Origin: DATLBY01 sp035526665
GTDB lineage: Bacteria > Acidobacteriota > Terriglobia > Bryobacterales > Bryobacteraceae
Direction: 5' to 3'
Assembly: GCA_035526665.1 (NCBI GenBank)
Contig: DATLBY010000028.1
Span: 1 to 8,808, forward strand
DNA: 8,808 bases
The notes beneath the pieces are model-generated. The model made no database searches. It saw only the letters and a list, made by a program, of their open reading frames with translations, and was not told where the DNA came from. This document shows positions 5,037 to 8,808 of the stretch, piece after piece. The first letter of the stretch is position 1. Every line of letters begins with the position of its first letter. Position numbers and translations under genes: made by a program.

Positions 5037-6461
5037 TTACACCAGCGCTGCGGCGGCGTCGAACCGGTCGACTCCGCGCGAGCGCTCCAACTCTTCTTGA
5101 AAAATCTTCCCCAGCACGCCTAAGCCGGCTTCAATTTGGGCGGGCGAAAGTCCGCCAAAGCTGAGCCGAAGACCGCCCGGGTCATACTGCGACACGGAAA
5201 AATGCCGTCCCGGGACGTAGCTGATGCCTTCGCGCTGCGCCCGCGGGAGTATATCGGCCGCATCCAATGGCTCCGGCAGCCGGACCCACAGGCTCATTCC
5301 GCCTTCAGGCCGGGTGAACTCGGAGCCTGCCGGCAGATAGCGTTCACAAGCCGCGAGTGCCGTTTTCAGACGCTCCGCTCCCGCCGTCCGCACACGCTTC
5401 ACCAGTGCCGCCAGCCTGCCGGATGCGGCGAAGCGCAACAGGATGGCCTGCGACAACTGGTCGGTGTGCAGGTCGCACCACTGCTTGGTTTCCGTCAGCC
5501 GCGCGATGATATGTCGAGGCGCAATCACCCAGCCCACCCGCAGGCCGGGAAACGCGATCTTGGAAAAACTTCGCAGCAGGATGGTGCTGCCGCCCCTCTC
5601 GATCTGCTTGACCGTCGGCAGGGGATCTCCGGTATAGCGAAGATCGCCGTAAATATCGTTCTCCACCAGCAGTACGCCAGTCTCTTGCACCAGCGACGCG
5701 ATGGCCTGGCGTGCATTCAGCGGGAGCGTAGCGCCAGTTGGATTCTGGAAATTCGAAGTGATCACCAGCAGCTTGGGGCGCTCCTGCATCAGGACGCGGC
5801 CGAGCTGTTCCACGTCGATTCCCTCGGCGCGCATCGGCACCCCGATAACACGCGCCCCGCCGCGCCCGAATACATTCTTGACGCCGTGATAGACGGGATC
5901 CTCCATCACCACGGTGTCACCGCTATTCACTAACAGCCGCTGCAATAGATCCAGCGCCTGCTGGCATCCATTCGTGATCAGAATGTCGTCGTCCGGACCC
6001 GCTACATCGTTGGCCACGGCTTCGTCCAAGAGATACTGGCGCAGAGGACCATAACCACTCGTTGAGCCCAGCTGCAAAATGGTGGACGCTTCCGGCCCCG
6101 AGATGACCTCGCGGCACGAGGCCTGAAATTCAGTTACGGGAAATTGCTCCTGGCAGGGACGGGACGAGGCGAAGCTGATCGCTCCAGTAACCGTTCGCGG
6201 CCGCACGTTTTCGGTTCCCGTGGAAGCAACAAAACTTCCCCGTCCAACATGGCCTTTAATCAGTCCATCCGCCTCTAAAAGCGCGTAAGCCGCGGAAACC
6301 GTGGTGCGGTTCAGTCCAAGTTGACCAGCCAATTCCCTCGTAGCAGGAAGGCGCTCATTACTTTCCAGTACGCCAGTTTTAATATTGTGCCGTATTTTGT
6401 CATACAATTGGCGGTAGAGCGGCTGCTCCGATTGCGGATCGAGCTGTGTGAGCTGTACCAT
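5037..6461 (-). CDS. pdxR: MocR-family (GntR-type HTH plus aminotransferase fold) regulator, probable PdxR
   Basis: 474 residues. An N-terminal GntR winged helix (about 10-80) has PLYRQLYDKIRHNIKTG and LPATRELAGQLGLNRTTVSA, ending GRGSFVA. A linker (82-110) joins a fold-type I aminotransferase domain. That domain has NPTG (240-243), D269 and Y271 in ENDIYGD, the PLP Schiff-base Lys K301 in SFSKIAFPGLRVGW, and an Arg in LRLSFG (near 432). All PLP-binding residues seem present, so it should bind PLP. Members beside pdxS/pdxT (PdxR of Corynebacterium, Listeria, Bacillus clausii) activate pdxST when PLP is low. Here it is upstream of pdxS on the same strand, not divergent as is more common, so autoregulation and control of the whole unit from 6462-6547 is the simplest reading. 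The PdxR name rests on context. Confidence 0.9.
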   Translation of the reverse strand: MVQLTQLDPQSEQPLYRQLYDKIRHNIKTGVLESNERLPATRELAGQLGLNRTTVSAAYALLEADGLIKGHVGRGSFVASTGTENVRPRTVTGAISFASSRPCQEQFPVTEFQASCREVISGPEASTILQLGSTSGYGPLRQYLLDEAVANDVAGPDDDILITNGCQQALDLLQRLLVNSGDTVVMEDPVYHGVKNVFGRGGARVIGVPMRAEGIDVEQLGRVLMQERPKLLVITSNFQNPTGATLPLNARQAIASLVQETGVLLVENDIYGDLRYTGDPLPTVKQIERGGSTILLRSFSKIAFPGLRVGWVIAPRHIIARLTETKQWCDLHTDQLSQAILLRFAASGRLAALVKRVRTAGAERLKTALAACERYLPAGSEFTRPEGGMSLWVRLPEPLDAADILPRAQREGISYVPGRHFSVSQYDPGGLRLSFGGLSPAQIEAGLGVLGKIFQEELERSRGVDRFDAAAALV

Positions 6462-6536
6462 ACCAATTGCAAATTCAGCCTACCATATTGGACTGCCTGG
6501 AACAACCAATTTCAGCTAGGAAAAAGTTGGTACAAT
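6462..6536. promoter_or_regulatory. pdxR / triple-Rid intergenic region with spaced ACCAAT/ATTGG half-sites
   Basis: The 86-bp divergent spacer holds ACCAAT at 6462-6467 and again at 6505-6510, 43 bp apart (about four helical turns). The reverse-oriented ATTGG (6487-6491) and TTGGTACAAT (6527-6536) are about 39 bp apart. Each pair makes an inverted arrangement, and similar AATTCAGC/TTTCAGC text follows each ACCAAT. MocR regulators such as GabR bind direct repeats spaced by whole turns, and an ATACCA (the GabR half-site) overlaps the pdxR start at 6460-6465. A PdxR binding array is inferred, not shown. Confidence 0.5.
6482..6509 (-). promoter_or_regulatory. Candidate pdxR promoter
   Basis: On the minus strand TTGGTT (6509..6504) is separated by 16 nt from TATGGT (6487..6482). 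The predicted transcript start near 6475 leaves a leader of about 14 nt before the pdxR ATG at 6461. Both boxes overlap the ACCAAT/ATTGG half-sites, which would allow autorepression. The match to a housekeeping promoter is moderate. Confidence 0.4.
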
Positions 6537-6547
6537 CGAGCGGTCAA

Positions 6548-7618
6548 ATGCCGATCCGCCAAGTCGCTGTTTGCCTCGCCGCCGTTCTGGCCTTTCCCGG
6601 CTGGATCGAGGCCGCCAAAAAGAAGCCCCAAAAAGAGGTTACTCAGGTCCGCCCGCTGCTGAAGGATCCGCCGCAAGCGGTAGTCGCAGACGCCGACCGG
6701 TTAATTTTCCAGGTTTCGCCGCTCTCAGCCAAAGGGCTTCTCTCCCAGCAACTGCGGGATGCGCTCCGCTCTCTTTTCCAACAGAGCCACGGCGCCCAAA
6801 TCGTCAAAATTCGGGCCTTCGTGGCCGGCTCCGGCGACATGCGCCGCGTGCAGGAACTGGTGAGTGAGACGTTCACGGAAAAGAAGATGAACCTGCCGGC
6901 GCTGAGCGTAGTCCAGGTAGGGGCGTTGCCGCTCGAAGGCTCGCAGGTGGTGCTGGAATCCATCGCGTCGGATAGAAAAGCGGTCAACGAGCATGGGCTC
7001 GCCTTCTTCTCGGGACAGCCCTCCACGTTGAGCGATCCTGTGGGTCCGCTGCAGACGGCGGTTCAAACGGCGGGATTGGATGGCGGGGCGGTCCGGCGCG
7101 TCACCTGTTTCCTGAGCAATCTGGACAAGAAGGATTTCGTGCGGAGCCAGTTGGCCGGCGCGTTTCCGAAGGCGGTAGCGAACCTGGTTCAAATTCACCG
7201 GGCCTCCCTGCTGGAAGACCTGGCCGAATGCGAAGCCGTGGCCGCATTGAAGGCCGCGCCTCTCGAGCCGTTGCGGCTGGTGAATCCAATGGAAGGGCGT
7301 CACTCCCTGGCGGCCTTTGTCCATCCGGGAAAAATCGCGTTTACCGGAACGCAGATGGCTTTCCGCTTTCAGGACGAGGATGTCCGGCTGGCCTTCGGGC
7401 GTCTCGGAAAGGCGTTAGAGAGTGTGGGACCGTCCTTCAAAAATGTGGCGATGACTAGCATCTACGCCTTAACCAAAGGCTCGGCGGACCGTGTGAGCCG
7501 CATCCGCTTCGAATATTGCAACAGCAGTGCTCCCCCTGCCAGCACCATGCTGCTCTTTGAAGGGCTGCCTTCCATGGATGCCTCCTTCGCGATCGACGTC
7601 GTGGCCGTTTTACCCTGA
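6548..7618 (+). CDS. Exported protein with three tandem Rid (RidA/YjgF)-like domains
   Basis: 356 residues from the ATG at 6548, chosen because it gives a signal peptide (MPIRQVAVCLAAVLAFPGWIEA, cleavage about 22-23). The in-frame TTG 6467 would run through the pdxR control region. After a basic linker I read three Rid-like units. Unit 1 (about 47-147) has VVKIRAFVA-like text and PALSVVQVGALP. Unit 2 (about 148-235) has LAFFSGQ, AVRRVTCFLSNLDKKDF and AECEAVA. Unit 3 (about 245-356) has KIAFTGTQ, LGKALESVG, PPASTMLLFEGLP and IDVVAVLP. RidA hydrolyses 2-aminoacrylate and related imines through an Arg in the PARS motif. The matching positions here seem to be L119, N212 and S332, so deaminase activity is doubtful. 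Units 1 and 3 are clearer than unit 2. It is transcribed away from pdxR, with a weak Shine-Dalgarno. Confidence 0.75.
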   Translation: MPIRQVAVCLAAVLAFPGWIEAAKKKPQKEVTQVRPLLKDPPQAVVADADRLIFQVSPLSAKGLLSQQLRDALRSLFQQSHGAQIVKIRAFVAGSGDMRRVQELVSETFTEKKMNLPALSVVQVGALPLEGSQVVLESIASDRKAVNEHGLAFFSGQPSTLSDPVGPLQTAVQTAGLDGGAVRRVTCFLSNLDKKDFVRSQLAGAFPKAVANLVQIHRASLLEDLAECEAVAALKAAPLEPLRLVNPMEGRHSLAAFVHPGKIAFTGTQMAFRFQDEDVRLAFGRLGKALESVGPSFKNVAMTSIYALTKGSADRVSRIRFEYCNSSAPPASTMLLFEGLPSMDASFAIDVVAVLP

Positions 7619-7677
7619 CGCAGCCGGTCCCCGCCTCGGCTATATTGGGACTGGATACTCTGTTGCTCTGGAGCGTG

Positions 7678-8496
7678 ATGGCGGCATTTCCAAAACGGCT
7701 TGCGATACCGGTTGTTCTGCTGGCCGCGGCACTGGGAGTGTGGGCCGGCGTGAACCGGGGGGTCGATAATTACCCGGACGAAATCGAGCATCCCGAAACC
7801 GATATCCCGCCGGATGCCGACGAGAAGACCGAGTGGGCCTTCGCGCGGCTGCGGTACCCGATGTTCTATTGGGGCTATGGACGCGGGCGCGGGCCTCGCT
7901 ACAGCTGGGGCATCGACTCACCCAAATCGGAGCGGCAGTTTGTCCAAGGCGTCCGCCGTCTCACCCGCATCCACACCCGGTCAATTGAAGAGGTAGTTAA
8001 CCTCGAGGACGAGCAGCTATTCAACTGGCCGTGGATTTACGCCGTGGAAGTCGGACACTGGGACCTCTCGGATGCGCAGTGCGCCAAGCTGCGGGAATAT
8101 CTGCTGCGAGGTGGTTTTCTCATGACGGACGATTTTCACGGCACGGAAGAGTGGGCCCGCTTCATGGCCTCCATGGTTCGCGTGTTTCCCGACCGGCCCG
8201 TGGTGGAAATTGAGCCGGGAGACGCCATCTTCCATGTGCTGTACGACCTCGCCGAGAAGATGCAGGTTCCCGGGATACAGTATTGGCGGAGTGGTCAGAT
8301 CTACGAGAAGGACGGCGTAATCCCTCGCTGGCGCGGCATCTACGACGATAAGGGCCGCGTCATGGTCGCCATCTGCCACAATCAGGACAATGGCGACGCC
8401 TGGGAGTGGGCCGATCATCCGCGTTACCCCGAAAAATACGCCTCGCAGGCATACCGGCTGGGAATCAATTACGTCATCTACGCGATGACGCATTAG
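7678..8496 (+). CDS. DUF4159-domain protein, exported or membrane-anchored
   Basis: 272 residues from ATG 7678, preceded by GGAG at 7670-7673. GTG 7675 and TTG 7645 are other in-frame starts. The N-terminus has a basic start and one hydrophobic segment (about 8-25, LAIPVVLLAAALGVWAGV): a signal peptide or an anchor. The rest fits DUF4159, which has a class I glutamine amidotransferase-like fold: FARLRYPMFYWGYG (55-68), WPWIYAVEVGHWDLSD, then LREYLLRGGFLMTDDFHG (138-155), GDAIFHVLYDL (181-191), and a tail with HPRYPEKYASQAYRLGINYV (247-266). I see no catalytic Cys-His-Glu triad, and function is unknown. It follows the triple-Rid gene by 59 nt on the same strand. The close similarity to forms I associate with Acidobacteria supports the host guess. 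Confidence 0.8.
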   Translation: MAAFPKRLAIPVVLLAAALGVWAGVNRGVDNYPDEIEHPETDIPPDADEKTEWAFARLRYPMFYWGYGRGRGPRYSWGIDSPKSERQFVQGVRRLTRIHTRSIEEVVNLEDEQLFNWPWIYAVEVGHWDLSDAQCAKLREYLLRGGFLMTDDFHGTEEWARFMASMVRVFPDRPVVEIEPGDAIFHVLYDLAEKMQVPGIQYWRSGQIYEKDGVIPRWRGIYDDKGRVMVAICHNQDNGDAWEWADHPRYPEKYASQAYRLGINYVIYAMTH

Positions 8497-8498
8497 CT

Positions 8499-8527
8499 TT
8501 GACAAGCCCCCCGTCCTATGACAACAT
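8499..8527 (+). promoter_or_regulatory. Candidate promoter for the STAS gene
   Basis: TTGACA, a perfect -35 hexamer, sits at 8499-8504 just after the DUF4159 stop. No good -10 follows at the best distance: CAACAT (8522-8527) is at 17 nt and TATGAC (8517-8522) at only 12 nt. The 53-nt gap before the next gene supports a separate promoter, but the -10 is unsettled. Confidence 0.35.
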
Positions 8528-8549
8528 CGAGGGCGGAGATTCTCAAAAC

Positions 8550-8808
8550 ATGAGTCTGGACATAAAAACCCGCCAATCCGGCGACATCACGGTGCTCGAC
8601 CTGACCGGAAGAATCACACTGGGAGAGGGGACCGGCGCCCTGCGGGACAATTTCAAGAAGGAGCTGGCGGGCGGCGGCCAGCGGTTCATTTTCAATATGA
8701 GCGGCGTCAGCTACATGGATAGCGCCGGCCTGGGAGAATTGGTGGGCTGCCGCGCGTCGGCCGCGAACTCAGGGGCGAAACTCTGCCTGGCAGGCTTGCA
8801 GAAAAAAA
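8550..8808 (+). CDS. STAS-domain anti-sigma-factor antagonist (SpoIIAA/RsbV type), partial at the right edge
   Basis: The frame is open from ATG 8550 to the window edge, giving 86 residues. The start MSLDIKTRQSGDITVLDLTG followed by RITLGEG gives the first strands of a STAS domain. The middle has RFIFNMSGVSYMDSAGLGEL (residues 45-64), with the conserved phosphorylatable Ser at S58 in DSAG. The final ANSGAKLCLAGL matches the strand after the second helix. Such proteins bind anti-sigma kinases of the RsbW/SpoIIAB type when unphosphorylated, freeing a sigma factor, and are inactivated by phosphorylation of that Ser. The kinase and sigma partner may lie beyond the window. A GGAG at 8535-8538 is 11 nt from the ATG, which is long for a Shine-Dalgarno. 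A TTGACA lies 45 nt upstream. Confidence 0.92.
   Translation, partial: MSLDIKTRQSGDITVLDLTGRITLGEGTGALRDNFKKELAGGGQRFIFNMSGVSYMDSAGLGELVGCRASAANSGAKLCLAGLQKK

Noticed and set aside
5058..5072. GTCGAACCGGTCGAC near-palindrome close to the pdxR 3' end
   Set aside because: It is imperfect and inside conserved-strand coding sequence, with no promoter boxes placed around it. Probably chance in GC-rich sequence.
5136..5933. A 265-codon plus-strand frame antisense to pdxR
   Set aside because: The pdxR frame carries a complete HTH and aminotransferase fold. The antisense product looks like composition-driven noise.
7622..7641. AGCCG...CGGCT stem after the triple-Rid gene as a terminator
   Set aside because: Only 5 bp with a 10-nt loop and no T-run follows. 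It is too weak to call.
8799..8808. A-run at the right edge
   Set aside because: It encodes Lys codons in the STAS reading frame and is not evidence of a polyA tail or slippage site.

Overview
The window is a gene-dense stretch of a bacterial chromosome with moderately high GC. It most resembles an acidobacterium of the Solibacter/Bryobacter type. That is an inference from the protein types present: a DUF6677-like membrane protein, a DUF4159 protein, an unusual inorganic pyrophosphatase subgroup, and a thioredoxin-type ArsC next to ArsM. No 16S rRNA or other decisive marker is present. No insertion sequence, integrase, CRISPR array or phage gene was seen. No stretch longer than 300 bases lacks a gene.

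Layout. (1) Positions 1-668, minus strand: a small exported helix-hairpin-helix protein (ComEA type), followed by the start of a DUF6677-like membrane protein that runs off the left edge. (2) Positions 725-3000, plus strand: a divergent family I inorganic pyrophosphatase, then a compact arsenic operon arsR-arsM-arsC. An 11+4+11 bp perfect inverted repeat overlaps the ars promoter and lies directly before the arsR Shine-Dalgarno. (3) Positions 3007-6461, minus strand: pdxR (MocR/GntR-aminotransferase regulator) - pdxS - pdxT (PLP synthase) - low-molecular-weight protein tyrosine phosphatase - tRNA-Leu(CAG). Spacings are tight: 31 nt, 6 nt, a 4-nt ATGA overlap, and 17 nt. The tRNA CCA end stops 6 nt from the arsC stop codon, so the two blocks meet tail to tail. 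(4) Positions 6548-8808, plus strand: divergent from pdxR, an exported protein made of three tandem Rid (RidA/YjgF)-like domains, then a membrane-anchored or exported DUF4159 protein, then the start of a STAS-domain anti-sigma-factor antagonist cut by the right edge.

How the parts fit. ArsC reduces arsenate to arsenite with thioredoxin. ArsM methylates arsenite with S-adenosylmethionine to products that can leave as volatile methylarsines. ArsR, which has a C-terminal Cys pair, should release the operator when it binds As(III). No arsenite efflux pump is present in this cluster. PdxS and PdxT make pyridoxal 5'-phosphate from ribose 5-phosphate, glyceraldehyde 3-phosphate and glutamine-derived ammonia. 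PdxR is expected to sense PLP and control the unit.

The most intriguing point is the divergent pairing of this PLP locus with a triple Rid-domain exported protein. Rid proteins classically deal with reactive enamines made by PLP enzymes, yet all three domains here seem to lack the catalytic arginine. The 86-bp intergenic region between them carries spaced ACCAAT/ATTGG half-sites that look like a regulator-binding array.
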